64,000 bases of DNA from Paractinoplanes ovalisporus (GCF_016834655.1 NZ_JAENHP010000012.1:62001-126000); one strand, 5' to 3'. Shown: positions 15,285-24,134, counted from the stretch's first letter. The notes: generated by a model not told the origin, from the letters alone. Numbers and translations: made by a program.

Positions 15285-16431
15285 CGGCGCCAGATGCGGC
15301 CAGCGGGAGGGTGGCGTCGACGGTCCAGCCACCTCGATCGGGGCCGGCCGTCAGCGTGCCACCGAGGATCTCGACCCGCTCCCGCATGCCGGCCAGGCCA
15401 TGCCCGGAAGCGGGTAGCCCAATGTCCGAAATATCGGACAGGGTGTTACTGATGATGACCCCCAAAGCGGTCTCCCCTCGTTCGAGACGCACGGTGACGT
15501 CCGACCCGGGGCCGGCGTGCTTCAGCGCGTTGGTCAGCGCCTCCTGCACGACCCGGGCCGCCGTCACCCGCACCGCCAGCGGCGCCGTGGCCGTCCCCGC
15601 GTCGACCTGTGACCGCACTTCGAGACCGGCCGCCCGGCTGCGCTCCACGGCGTCGGCGATCATCTGTTCCGGGTCGAGCAGCAGGTCGGCGCCGGCCGGG
15701 TCGCGCAGCACGTGCAGCATGCCCCGCAGGTCGACGAGCGCCTGACCGGCACTGGTGTGGATGGCGTCGAGGGCGACCGCCGCCTCCTCCAGCCGCTCGC
15801 CCTCGGGCGCGGCACCCAGCCGGGCCGCGTAGCGGGCGGATCCGGCCCGCATCGCGATCGCGGACACGTGGTGGGCGACCAGGTCGTGCACGTCGTTGCT
15901 GATGCGGGCGCGTTCGGCCAGGCGGCTCGACTCGCGCTCGGCCCGGGCGCGCTCCTCGGCCTCGGCCTTCGACCGGCGCAGCCCGGCCAGGTAGCAGCCG
16001 AACGCGACCGGCGCACCCACCGCCGCCGCCAGCGACAGCAGCCGGACCACGCCGTTGGCTCCCGCCAGCAGCTCGTGGTCGTTGCGGATGACGGTGAACA
16101 GCACGGCCGCGAAGGTGGCGACGAACGCGCCGGTGATCACCGGGCCGGAGTAGCGGTAGGCGACAGCGCCGAGGGCGAGGCCGGCCGCGAGCGGGGCGAC
16201 ATGACTCCCGTACGGGATGACGAAGTCGGACACGACGGTGAGCACGAGCTCGACGGCGAGCAGCAGCAGCGGCGCCCGCCCGATCAGCATCAGCGCGACC
16301 GCGGACGCCTCGACCAGCACCCACTGCTCGACCGATCGCTCGCCGGGCACGCCGAGGATGATCGTGACCGCGCCCACCAGGGCCGCGACCACGACGATGC
16401 CGACCTCGAAGCGGACTCTCACGAAGGTCAC
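15262..16431 (-). CDS. NarL-system sensor histidine kinase (HisKA_3 type)
   Basis: A 389-residue kinase. Start placed at GTG 16431; GTG 16422 is equally possible. The N-terminal 150 residues hold five to six transmembrane helices with short loops, so the signal is probably sensed in or at the membrane. A coiled-coil linker (RSKAEAEERARAERE) leads to the phospho-accepting His in RISNDVHDLVAHH. The ATPase domain has the N box VVQEALTNALKHA and G box GHGLAGMRERVEILGG. It phosphorylates the regulator encoded next, separated only by the repeat-built junction ORF. Confidence 0.93.
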   Translation of the reverse strand: MTFVRVRFEVGIVVVAALVGAVTIILGVPGERSVEQWVLVEASAVALMLIGRAPLLLLAVELVLTVVSDFVIPYGSHVAPLAAGLALGAVAYRYSGPVITGAFVATFAAVLFTVIRNDHELLAGANGVVRLLSLAAAVGAPVAFGCYLAGLRRSKAEAEERARAERESSRLAERARISNDVHDLVAHHVSAIAMRAGSARYAARLGAAPEGERLEEAAVALDAIHTSAGQALVDLRGMLHVLRDPAGADLLLDPEQMIADAVERSRAAGLEVRSQVDAGTATAPLAVRVTAARVVQEALTNALKHAGPGSDVTVRLERGETALGVIISNTLSDISDIGLPASGHGLAGMRERVEILGGTLTAGPDRGGWTVDATLPLAASGAGLPPAAS

Positions 16432-16552
16432 GATACGTCCGGCGGAGCATCCGCCCGCCCCTGCCACCGGCCACCCCGCCTCCTCCTTCTGGCCGCCGGA
16501 GCGCCTGCCCGCACGAGATCATCCAGCCGGTCGCGGCCCTACCGTCGCGATC

Positions 16553-17122
16553 ATGTCGTTTCTCGTGGAGTTCGCCCGTAGTCCCCTGGTCGTCGGCGCG
16601 GTGGCGCCCAGCGGCCGTTCGCTCTCCGAGGTGATGACGGCGCCCATCCCCCGCACCGGCGCGCCCGTGGTCGCCGAGCTCGGGCCGGGCACGGGCTCGT
16701 TCACCGTGGCCGTCCAGCGGCGGCTCGCCGGGCGTGGGCGGCACCTCGCGGTCGAGATCAATCCGCGGTTCGCGGCCCGTCTGCAGCTCGCGCACCCCGG
16801 CGTCGAGGTCGTGCAGGGCGACGCCGCCGATCTGCCGAGCCTGCTCGGGGAGCCGGCCGACGTGGTGGTCAGCGGTCTCCCCTGGGCCGCGTTCTCCCCC
16901 AGCCGCCAGGGCGACGTGCTTTCGGCCGTGGCCGGCTCGCTGGCGCCGGGCGGGGCCTTCACGACCTTCGCGTACGTGCATGCCCGCTGGGCGCCTCCGG
17001 CCCGCCGCCTGCTGGGGTCGTTGCGCTCGCTCTTCGACGAGGTCGTGATCGGCCGCACGGTGTGGGCCAACCTGCCGCCGGCCCTGGTCTACCACTGCCG
17101 CCGCCCCGTGGCCGCGGGATGA
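16553..17122 (+). CDS. SAM-dependent methyltransferase (phospholipid N-methyltransferase-like)
   Basis: A 189-residue class I methyltransferase from ATG 16553. Motif I is VVAELGPGTGSFTVAV (near residue 43), the acidic motif II is HLAVEINPRFA, the adenine-binding motif is VVQGDAADLP and the catalytic-site-like motif IV is VVSGLPWAAFSP. The SFLVEFARSPLVVGAVAPSGRSL start with the early GA.APSG segment is typical of the PmtA/rRNA-dimethylase-like group that methylates phosphatidylethanolamine. The substrate is inferred from that resemblance only. Confidence 0.82.
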   Translation: MSFLVEFARSPLVVGAVAPSGRSLSEVMTAPIPRTGAPVVAELGPGTGSFTVAVQRRLAGRGRHLAVEINPRFAARLQLAHPGVEVVQGDAADLPSLLGEPADVVVSGLPWAAFSPSRQGDVLSAVAGSLAPGGAFTTFAYVHARWAPPARRLLGSLRSLFDEVVIGRTVWANLPPALVYHCRRPVAAG

Positions 17123-17131
17123 GCCGACAAG

Positions 17132-17189
17132 ACGGAGACACGATCTCCGTTTAGTGCTAGGCTCGACGAAACGGAGAAGCAATCTCCGC
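17132..17189. promoter_or_regulatory. Double operator upstream of the TetR-MMPL genes
   Basis: ACGGAGA-cacga-TCTCCGT (17132-17150) is a perfect inverted repeat and ACGGAGA-agcaa-TCTCCGC (17171-17189) a near-perfect copy; centres are 39 bp apart. The AT-richer stretch between them (ttagtgctaggct) would hold the promoter, so repressor binding would flank it. Confidence 0.75.
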
Positions 17190-17206
17190 ATCTTTGAGGA
17201 GCCAGA

Positions 17207-17368
17207 ATGGTGGTCGATCGACACCTCCCTGCAGGCGATCACCGTCTCGCTGGGGCGCCGCAGCCGGCACCGCGTCGAGAAGGCCGCCCGCGTGCTGGCG
17301 GGAAGCCACGCCCGGCCACCGCTACCGTCGTCGACTGCGCGAGGAGCCTTATCATGACCGCGGGATGA
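17207..17368 (+). CDS. Possible 53-residue leader ORF coupled to the TetR gene
   Basis: ATG 17207 follows GAGGAG at a good distance, and the frame ends in TGA 17366-17368, overlapping the TetR ATG 17365 (ATGA). The product is Pro/Arg/Gly-rich with no recognisable domain. The TetR gene itself lacks a good ribosome binding site, so this ORF could serve to couple translation. Coding status is uncertain. Confidence 0.35.
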   Translation: MVVDRHLPAGDHRLAGAPQPAPRREGRPRAGGKPRPATATVVDCARSLIMTAG

Positions 17369-17994
17369 CAGGGATACGCAGGGATTCGGTCCGCAACCGC
17401 GCCCGCCTGGTCGAAGCGGCCCGCGAGGTGTTCGCCGCCCGCGGCTTCGAGGCGACGCTCGACGACGTCGCGCGCCACGCGGGGCTGGGCACCGGCACGG
17501 CGTACCGGCATTTTCCCAACAAGCAGGCCCTCGCGGCCGAGGTTCTGACCGGGGCGACCGAGCAGATCGCCATCGACGCCCGCGCCGCTCTCGAGATCGA
17601 CGACCCGTGGCTCGGGCTGGTCGACTTCTTCCAGCGCAACGCGGAACGCCAGGCCCGCGACCGGGGTCTCTACGAGGCCCTGACCGGCCTGGGCGACGAC
17701 GAGGCGCAGGCTCGCATCTGGCCCGGCATCATCACCGCGGTCAGCGAGCTGTTCGACCGGGCGCACGCGGCCGGGGTGCTCCGCCCCGACGCCGCCGCGC
17801 AGGACATCCCGGCCATCTTCGCGATGCTCGGCCCCGCCTTCGAGATGAGCCGCACGATCGCGCCCGACCTGTGGCGCCGCTACCTGACTTTGATGCTCGA
17901 CGGTCTGCGCGCCACCGGCAGGCCGGACCTGCCCGCGCCCCCGCCGCCGGTGGAGTCGCTGCCGCTGATCCTGCGAGCCGGCAAGCGCACCTGA
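17365..17994 (+). CDS. TetR-family repressor of the adjacent MMPL exporter
   Basis: A 209-residue protein from ATG 17365. The N-terminal helix-turn-helix is ATLDDVARHAGLGTGTAYRHFPNKQAL (residues about 33-59), a typical TetR domain. The C-terminal domain is of the common SbtR-like type. It lies 55 bp before the MMPL gene and behind a double inverted-repeat operator, the classic arrangement for a pump repressor that also controls itself. Ligand unknown, presumably a pump substrate. Confidence 0.93.
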   Translation: MTGIRRDSVRNRARLVEAAREVFAARGFEATLDDVARHAGLGTGTAYRHFPNKQALAAEVLTGATEQIAIDARAALEIDDPWLGLVDFFQRNAERQARDRGLYEALTGLGDDEAQARIWPGIITAVSELFDRAHAAGVLRPDAAAQDIPAIFAMLGPAFEMSRTIAPDLWRRYLTLMLDGLRATGRPDLPAPPPPVESLPLILRAGKRT

Positions 17995-18049
17995 CCTCCT
18001 CCGGGAAACGGCCGGGCGATTCCGCACGCCTTTTCCGAGGAGAACAACC

Positions 18050-20206
18050 ATGCCTTCCGTAGGACCTTTGGGCCGGCTGGGCCGGCTCGCCTTCCGCCGC
18101 CGCGGCACGGTCGTGCTGCTGTGGCTGGCCGCCCTGCTCACCACGTCCGGTTTCGCGCTGGCCTTCGCCGGCGACTTCACCGCCGACTACTCGGTCGCCG
18201 GTTCCGACTCCCAGGCCGCGCAGAGCCTGCTCGAGAAGCGTTTCCCCGACCAGTCGACCGCGTCGGTGACGGTCGTGGTGCACGCCGGCTCGGGTGTCGA
18301 CAGCGTCCGGTCCGATGTCGGAGCCCTGCTGGGCGAACTACGCGCGGTTCCGCACGTGGCGGGCGTCGACGACCCGTACGGACGGCCCGGAGCGATCTCC
18401 CCGGACGGGCGCACCCTCATCGCGTACGCCCGCCTGGATGTCGCCAACCCGGCCGAGATGCCGGTGACCGACAGCCGCCAGATGATCGACCTGGCCGAGG
18501 AACACTCCACCGGTGGCCTTCAGGTCGCGCTGGGCGGCCAGTCGATCGCCGCCGCCGAGCAGGGCGCGATCGGCTCGGAGGGGCTCGGCCTCGCCGCGGC
18601 CGCGGTGATCCTGCTGCTCACGTTCGGCTCGGTGGTCGCGGCCGGGCTGCCGATCCTGGTCGCGGTGGCCGGGCTCGCCGTCAGCACCGCCCTGACCGGG
18701 CTGGTCATCCTGCTCGCGGACGCTCCCGAGTGGTCGACGTCGCTGGCCACGATGATGGCCATCGGCATCGGGCTGGACTACGTGCTGCTGATGGTCACCC
18801 GGTTCCGCGAGTGGCGGACGGCCGGCCTGGAACCCGAGGCGGCGACCGTGGCCACCCTGGACACCGCCGGGCGCTCGGTGGTCGTCGCCGGGAGCACCGT
18901 CGTGGTCAGCATGCTCGGCCTGTTCGCGATGGGGGTGCCCTACATGCGCGGGGCCGCCCTCGTCACGATCACCGCCGTGCTGGTCACGCTGATGGCGAGC
19001 GTCACCCTGTTCCCGGCGCTGCTCGGCTATCTGGGCCGGCACGTCGACCGGCTCCGGCTGCCGCTCGGCCGGCGCCGCGAACCCGGTACCGGATCGTTCT
19101 GGCTGCGGTGGAGCCGGTTCGTCGAACGGCACCGCTTCCTCGCCCTCGGCGGCGGGGTCGCCGTGCTGATGGCCGTGGCCGCGCCGTTTCTGGACGTCCG
19201 GTTCGGCTTTCCGGACCCCGGCAACAACCCGGCCGGTACGGTCTCCCGGCAGGCCTACGACCTGGCCGCCGACGGGTTCGGGCCCGGCGCGAACGGGCCC
19301 CTGCTGCTGGCGGCGGAACTCCCCGCGGCCGGCGACGCCGAGGCGCTCGATCGGCTCCGGGCCGCCGTCGCCGCAACGGATGGTGTCGCCTCGGTCTCGC
19401 CGCCCCAGCTCAACGCGGCCGGCGACACGGCGGTGCTGACCGTGGTGCCGGTGGGCGGTCCGCAGGACGAGAAGACGGCCGACCTGGTGACCGCGTTGCG
19501 TGACGACGTGATCCCGGCCGCGGGTGGTCTGACCGCGCACGTCGGCGGGGTCACGGCCACGTCGCTGGACAGCACCGACGATCTGGCCGGTCGTATCCCG
19601 TACCTGATCGCGGGAGTGGTGACGCTGTCGATGCTGCTGCTCCTGATCGGCTTCCGCAGCATCGCGGTCGCGGTCAAGGCGGCGTTGCTCAACCTGTTGT
19701 CGGTCGCCGCCGCGTACGGGGTCGTGGGTCTGGTCCTCCAAGGCGGCTGGGCCGGGCAGCTGATCGGCATCGACACCGCGACCCCGCTGCCACCGTTCAT
19801 CCCGGTGCTGATGTTCGCCGTGCTGTTCGGGCTGTCCATGGACTACGAGGTGTTCCTGGTCAGCCGCATGCGCGAGGTGTGGACGCGGACCGGCGACAAC
19901 CACCGCGCGGTCACCGACGGGCTGGCCGGCACAGCCCGGGTGATCAGTGCCGCGGCCGCCATCATGATCGCGGTGTTCGCCGCGTTCGTGGCCAGCCCCG
20001 AGATCATCCTCAAGGTCATCGGGATCGGCATGGCCGCGGCCATCCTGCTCGACTCCACCGTGATCCGCCTCGTGCTGGTGCCGGCCGCCATGCACATCCT
20101 GGGCCGCTTCAACTGGTGGATGCCGCGCGGTCTGCGCCGCCTCCTGCCGGAACTGCACATCGAGGGCCGCCCCGAGGTGCACCTACCCGCGCCGGCCCCC
20201 GTATGA
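18050..20206 (+). CDS. MMPL/RND-family exporter
   Basis: A 718-residue protein from ATG 18050 with GAGGAGA upstream. Twelve transmembrane helices in the 1+5 / 1+5 pattern of actinobacterial MMPL proteins: helix 1 near residues 20-42, an outside domain to about 175, five helices to about 340, a second outside domain and five more helices. The two proton-relay motifs are seen as GIGLDYVLLMVTRFREW and FGLSMDYEVFLVSRMREVW. It should export a lipid or hydrophobic drug using the proton gradient, under control of the upstream TetR. Confidence 0.95.
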   Translation: MPSVGPLGRLGRLAFRRRGTVVLLWLAALLTTSGFALAFAGDFTADYSVAGSDSQAAQSLLEKRFPDQSTASVTVVVHAGSGVDSVRSDVGALLGELRAVPHVAGVDDPYGRPGAISPDGRTLIAYARLDVANPAEMPVTDSRQMIDLAEEHSTGGLQVALGGQSIAAAEQGAIGSEGLGLAAAAVILLLTFGSVVAAGLPILVAVAGLAVSTALTGLVILLADAPEWSTSLATMMAIGIGLDYVLLMVTRFREWRTAGLEPEAATVATLDTAGRSVVVAGSTVVVSMLGLFAMGVPYMRGAALVTITAVLVTLMASVTLFPALLGYLGRHVDRLRLPLGRRREPGTGSFWLRWSRFVERHRFLALGGGVAVLMAVAAPFLDVRFGFPDPGNNPAGTVSRQAYDLAADGFGPGANGPLLLAAELPAAGDAEALDRLRAAVAATDGVASVSPPQLNAAGDTAVLTVVPVGGPQDEKTADLVTALRDDVIPAAGGLTAHVGGVTATSLDSTDDLAGRIPYLIAGVVTLSMLLLLIGFRSIAVAVKAALLNLLSVAAAYGVVGLVLQGGWAGQLIGIDTATPLPPFIPVLMFAVLFGLSMDYEVFLVSRMREVWTRTGDNHRAVTDGLAGTARVISAAAAIMIAVFAAFVASPEIILKVIGIGMAAAILLDSTVIRLVLVPAAMHILGRFNWWMPRGLRRLLPELHIEGRPEVHLPAPAPV

Positions 20207-20785
20207 CCGGACCAGCTCGCCGGCCACGATCCCGGCGTCGGCGGCGGCCACGTCCTCCGGGTATTCCGGGAGCAGGTCGTCCCAGACCGGCAGCCACGAC
20301 CCGTACAGCTGGCTCTGGCCCTGCGGCCGGGCGAAGAACCAGATGTGCAGATGGGCGCCGCCGTCGCCGAACCGGGAGACGTGGGCCCGGGTGATGCCGG
20401 GAAGGGCCTCGATGTGCCGGGCCAGATGCCGGGTCAGGACGCCGAGTTCGGCCGCCCGCTCGTCGGGCAGGTCGGCCAGGTCGTGGTGCTCGCGGGGATG
20501 CAGCATGAGGAGCAGCGGCACGCCCGCCTTCTCCATGCGGCTCAGCCGCCAGTGGTCGTCGAGCCAGATCCCCTCGTCGCGCCGGGTGCAGGAACCGCAG
20601 TCGGCCGGATCCTCACCGTGGCGCGGCGGTTCGGGCAGCACGGGCGGGCGCAACCGCGACACCACCAGCGTCTCCGACTCGAAGGGGCTGATCTCCCACA
20701 TGGTCATCCGGGCCAGGGGCAGCCGCTGCTCGTCGTCGGTGGCCGTCAGGGCATGCTGATAGAACTCGTCCGGTTGCAGCGCCAT
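20183..20785 (-). CDS. HIT-like nucleotide-binding domain protein
   Basis: A 200-residue protein from ATG 20785. The key motif GGAHLHIWFF near residue 155 is the HIT-type His-x-His-x-hydrophobic loop in a variant that ends in Trp, not His. Two cysteines in CGSCTRRDEG and MLHPREHHDLADL are also family-like. Members hydrolyse or transfer nucleotidyl groups; the loss of the third His may change the chemistry. It is translated 2 nt after the DUF2461 gene stop, so the two form an operon. The end overlaps the convergent MMPL gene by 24 bp. Confidence 0.78.
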   Translation of the reverse strand: MALQPDEFYQHALTATDDEQRLPLARMTMWEISPFESETLVVSRLRPPVLPEPPRHGEDPADCGSCTRRDEGIWLDDHWRLSRMEKAGVPLLLMLHPREHHDLADLPDERAAELGVLTRHLARHIEALPGITRAHVSRFGDGGAHLHIWFFARPQGQSQLYGSWLPVWDDLLPEYPEDVAAADAGIVAGELVRSYGGRRG

Positions 20786-20787
20786 GA

Positions 20788-21432
20788 TCAGGATCGTCCC
20801 ACGTGGACGTCGAGCCAGTCCTTGAGGGGACGGCTCGCGCGCAGGAACTCGACGATCCGTGTGCGGGCTCGGGCGGTTCCGAGCCACGCGGCCGGTTCCC
20901 ACTCCCGCCACGCGATCAGTCCCTTGTGACGCAGCAGGTCCACGCGCGGGTGGTCCTTGGCATAGCCCCGCGGCGCCGTTTTCAGAGACCCGTTTCCCCG
21001 TACGGCGATCGGCCCGTTCCCGACCGAAGCGATGATCGCGGTCAGCTCCTCGCCGGTCTTGTCGTCGGCCACCGCCCGGCGGTAGCGCTCCAACTGGCCG
21101 CCGTCCATGTGGTACATCCCCGAACCCGCGGCGAGCCCGTCCGAGGAGAGCTGGATGTAACCACCGGCGTCGAGCCAGGCCCCGAGGTGCGTCTTGTACG
21201 GCGACTTGTCCTTGCTGAAGCGCACGTCCCGGTAGGGCCGGAAGATCTTGCCCGGACCGAACTCGGGTTCGAGCTCGGCCAGCAGCTCGTGCATGGGCCC
21301 GCGCACCTGCTCCTCGTAGAAGGGCAGGTGCGCGGTCCAGTACGTCTTGGAGTTGTCGGCGACGAGCCCCTCGTAGAACTCGAGGGCCTCACTGGGCCAG
21401 CCACGGAACGTCACGTCCCGATCCTGGGCCAT
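20788..21432 (-). CDS. DUF2461 domain-containing protein
   Basis: A 214-residue protein, start ATG 21432. It matches DUF2461 throughout: FRGWPSEALEFYEGLVADNSK at the start, then KIFRPYRDVRFSKDKSPYK, HLGAWLDAGGYIQLSSDGL and PRGYAKDHPRVDLLRHKGL. The family is widespread, conserved and without a proven activity. It lies in an operon with the HIT-like gene. Confidence 0.93.
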   Translation of the reverse strand: MAQDRDVTFRGWPSEALEFYEGLVADNSKTYWTAHLPFYEEQVRGPMHELLAELEPEFGPGKIFRPYRDVRFSKDKSPYKTHLGAWLDAGGYIQLSSDGLAAGSGMYHMDGGQLERYRRAVADDKTGEELTAIIASVGNGPIAVRGNGSLKTAPRGYAKDHPRVDLLRHKGLIAWREWEPAAWLGTARARTRIVEFLRASRPLKDWLDVHVGRS

Positions 21433-21451
21433 CCCCGCCAGGCAGGCAAAC

Positions 21452-22708
21452 CTATCGGGTGGCGGGGACGATCCCGCCGAAGTCGCGCCACGCGGTGCCG
21501 TAGTCCTGGAAACCGAGACGGGCTCCGGCCGTACGGGTCGTGGTGCCCTTCGCGACCACCTTGCCGCTCGCCGCGATCGAATAGATCGGGCCACCGCTGT
21601 CACCCGGTCGTGCCGCCGCCTGGCCCTCGGTCTGTTCGGCCTCGACCAGATCCTCGCGGTCGGCGTAGTAGAACAGCACCTTCAGGTTGCACACCGGCCG
21701 CCCGAGCTGGCGTGAGCTGGTGACGCCGGACTGGCACAGATACTCGCCGACGAACGTCCAGCCCCAGCCCTCGACCGGCGCGGCGACGCTGTCGGTGGGC
21801 GTGCCCACATAGACGTAGCCGTCGACGCTCGAGGTCGGCACCAGCTCGACGTCGTGGTCCTGGTGGCGGGGGCCGATCGTGCCGATGTACTCGCCCCGGG
21901 CGTCGGTGAACCGCTGCCCGACCTGGCCGCAGTGGGCCGCGGTCAGGATGTAGCTGGCCGAGCCGTTGCGCACCCCGAACCCGGAGGTGCAGGCGGTGCC
22001 CTGGTCGGAGTTCACGATCGTGGCGCCACCCTTCCACGGCGCCCAGTCGTCGTCGCGGCTGACCGGTTCGAGCCCGGCCTCCGCCGCCACGGAGACCGGG
22101 ACACCCACCTGCGGCACGGCCGTTCGCAGGCTCGCGCCGCCGGCCGGGACCGAGACGATCAGTCCGCTGCCGTCGGGCGCGAGCTTGACGGCCTGGACGG
22201 CGTCAGCACCGCCCGGCCACCCCGCCCGCACCTTGGCGGCGGCCGTCCGCAGCTCGGCCATCGAGTAGTCGGCGGCGCGCACCACCACGGGCGCGGACCG
22301 TGCGGCTTGGTCGACGACGCGTCGCATGGTGGCCGGCAGGGCGCCCTTCCACCACACGGTGACGTCGGACTGTCCGAGGCTGATGCCGGCATAGCCCGCA
22401 TACGGGTGCCGCTCGATCTCCCACCGTACGGCGGAGGCGGCCGCGACCAGCGGACGTTGCCGCTCCATGCGTTGCCGTTCGGCGGGTGCGAGCAGAGTGG
22501 CGGCGTCAACCAGCCGAGCAGCGCCGCCCGGGGTGGCCGCGCCTCCGGCCTGGGTGGCCTCGCTGCCAGCCCGCGCGGCTGTGGCGTCGCTGGCGGTGGC
22601 CTCGCTGCCGGCTGGGGCGGCCGACGCGGGGGCGGCGCCGAGGGCCGTCACGGCCACGGCGGTCGCTGCTGCCGCCAGCCATCGGCGGCGTGGTGACATC
22701 GTTGTCAT
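21452..22708 (-). CDS. Secreted S1-family serine protease (chymotrypsin fold)
   Basis: A 418-residue preproenzyme from ATG 22708 with AGGAGG 10 nt upstream. A signal peptide (1-30, ending PASAA) and an Ala-rich pro-region of about 180 residues precede the protease domain. The triad is His in ILTAAHCG, Asp in QDHDVELV and Ser in RPGDSGGPIY; cysteines are paired around His (CTSGF...HC) and in the second barrel (CQSG...VCN). The layout is that of streptogrisin/alpha-lytic-like proteases, which need the pro-region to fold. It would digest protein outside the cell. Confidence 0.93.
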   Translation of the reverse strand: MTTMSPRRRWLAAAATAVAVTALGAAPASAAPAGSEATASDATAARAGSEATQAGGAATPGGAARLVDAATLLAPAERQRMERQRPLVAAASAVRWEIERHPYAGYAGISLGQSDVTVWWKGALPATMRRVVDQAARSAPVVVRAADYSMAELRTAAAKVRAGWPGGADAVQAVKLAPDGSGLIVSVPAGGASLRTAVPQVGVPVSVAAEAGLEPVSRDDDWAPWKGGATIVNSDQGTACTSGFGVRNGSASYILTAAHCGQVGQRFTDARGEYIGTIGPRHQDHDVELVPTSSVDGYVYVGTPTDSVAAPVEGWGWTFVGEYLCQSGVTSSRQLGRPVCNLKVLFYYADREDLVEAEQTEGQAAARPGDSGGPIYSIAASGKVVAKGTTTRTAGARLGFQDYGTAWRDFGGIVPATR

Positions 22709-22810
22709 TTTCGATCAACCTCCTGGGGAAAGAGGAGAGAACCGGGGACTGTCCATCGATCGATGTAAATGGAAAGTAACCTTCCCGGAGCCGATGCGCC
22801 ACCCCCGGCG

Positions 22811-23470
22811 TCACGTCACGCGGTAACCGACCCCGGGCGTGGTGACGATGACCTGCGGGTCACCGAGCTTGCGGCGCAGGCGGCCCACGGTCACCGTCAC
22901 CGTGTTGGTGAACGGGTCGGCGTTCTCGTCCCAGACCTGTTCGAGAAGGGCCTCGGCGCTCAGGTAGCCCGGGGCCGCGCGCAGCAGCGCCTCGAGGACG
23001 GCGAACTCCTTGACCGACAGGTTCAGCGGAACACCGGCCCGGGTCACGACCCGCGTGGTCGGGTCGAGCGTCAGCGCTCCGGCGGTCAGCACGCGCGGCC
23101 GGGCCGTGGGACGCCGCCGGGCCAGGGCCCGGATCCGCAGCACCAGTTCGGGAAAGTGGAACGGCTTGGCCAGATAGTCGTCGGCCCCCAGGGTCAGGCC
23201 ACTCACCCGGTCGTCGGCCGTCCCCGAGGCGGTCAGCATGAGAACCATCGCGCGGCCCTCGGCCCGGGCGGTGATCATCTGGCAGAGGGTGTCGCCGTGC
23301 AGTCCCGGCAGGTCACGATCGAGAACCACGACCTCGTACGCCGTGTGGTCGAGCTTCGCCGCCGCGTCGAGCCCATCGAGCGCGACGTCCACGGCCATGC
23401 CCTGATCACGCAGCCCTTCGGCGACCACTTCGGCCAGAGCCGGCGCGTCCTCGACAACAAGAATCCTCAC
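22811..23470 (-). CDS. OmpR/PhoB-type response regulator
   Basis: A 219-residue regulator beginning at GTG 23470 (RILVVEDAPALAEVV), whose start overlaps the stop of a 55-codon junction ORF. The phospho-acceptor Asp is in VVVLDRDLPGLHGD, the switch Thr/Ser in MLTASG and the Lys in YLAKPFHF. The winged helix spans the last 95 residues (LNLSVKEFAVLEALLRAAPG, TVTVTVGRLRRKLGD, TTPGVGYRVT). It is partner to the kinase at 24131-25225 and a likely regulator of the divergent ABC transporter. Confidence 0.95.
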   Translation of the reverse strand: MRILVVEDAPALAEVVAEGLRDQGMAVDVALDGLDAAAKLDHTAYEVVVLDRDLPGLHGDTLCQMITARAEGRAMVLMLTASGTADDRVSGLTLGADDYLAKPFHFPELVLRIRALARRRPTARPRVLTAGALTLDPTTRVVTRAGVPLNLSVKEFAVLEALLRAAPGYLSAEALLEQVWDENADPFTNTVTVTVGRLRRKLGDPQVIVTTPGVGYRVT

Positions 23471-23634
23471 GGCCGAACCCCCACCACAACTCCGCCCCGC
23501 CCCGACGAGACCGCCACCGCCACCGCCACCGGTGAACCAGACCGCAAAAGCAGCGCGGACGAAACGGACCGCAGAGCCAACGCGAACCGAGCGAACGGCA
23601 GGGCCGGCGCGTCCTCGACAACAAAAATCCTCAC
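23467..23634 (-). CDS. Junction ORF 2: 55 codons beginning with a copy of the regulator N-terminus
   Basis: Starts at GTG 23634, which overlaps the stop of the Pro-rich ORF (GTGA), with RIFVVEDAPALP, almost the regulator's own RILVVEDAPALA. It then departs from the regulator sequence and ends in TGA overlapping the true regulator GTG 23470. A copy of 23436-23512 lies at 23600-23676. It is best read as a relic of a junction duplication, still able to couple translation. Confidence 0.5.
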   Translation of the reverse strand: MRIFVVEDAPALPFARFALALRSVSSALLLRSGSPVAVAVAVSSGRGGVVVGVRP

Positions 23635-24134
23635 AGCAGAGCCCCCAACACGACCCCGCGCCGCACCAACCCGGCCGGTGAAGCGAGCGACAGGAGCCGC
23701 GTGGATGGAACGAACGGCGAGGGCGACGCGGGAGGAACAGGGGGGCGCAGCGCGGGCGGGCGCGCGGGCGGTGTGGGCAGCGCGGGCGGTGTGAGCGGCA
23801 CGGGCAGCGCAGGCGGTGTGGGCAGCGCGGGCGGTGTGAGCGGTGTGGGCAGCGCAGGCGGTGTGAGCGGCACGGGCAGCGCAGGCGGTGTGGGCAGCGC
23901 GGGCGGTGTGAGCGGCACGGGCAGCGCGGGCGGTGTGAGCGGCACGGGCAGCGCAGGCGGTGTGGGCAGCGCGGGCGGTGTGGGCAGCGCAGGCGGTGTG
24001 AGCGGCACGGGCAGCGCAGGCGGTGTGAGCGGCACGGGCAGCGCGGGCGGTGTGAGCGGCACGGGCAGCGCGGGCGGTGTGAGCGGCCTGAACAGCACGG
24101 GCTGTGTGAGGGTGTCAGCGGCGCGGGCGGTCAT
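23631..24134 (-). CDS. Junction ORF 1: 167-residue proline-rich repeat protein
   Basis: ATG 24134 overlaps the kinase stop (ATGA) and TGA 23633-23631 overlaps the next GTG (GTGA). Residues 20-130 are built from two modules, LTPPALPVP (27 bp) and PTPPAL (18 bp), in mixed order. There is no signal peptide or membrane helix. Position and perfect coupling argue that ribosomes cross it; whether the protein has a job is unknown. The opposite strand is also open (Gly/Ser-rich) but has no such links. Confidence 0.5.
   Translation of the reverse strand: MTARAADTLTQPVLFRPLTPPALPVPLTPPALPVPLTPPALPVPLTPPALPTPPALPTPPALPVPLTPPALPVPLTPPALPTPPALPVPLTPPALPTPLTPPALPTPPALPVPLTPPALPTPPARPPALRPPVPPASPSPFVPSTRLLSLASPAGLVRRGVVLGALL
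23755..24095. repeat. Tandem array of 18-bp and 27-bp units
   Basis: The core gcgggcggtgtg recurs about fifteen times, alternating between an 18-bp unit and a 27-bp unit carrying the extra agcggcacg. All lengths are multiples of nine, so both strands stay open. It fills the space between the kinase stop and the regulator start. Confidence 0.9.
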
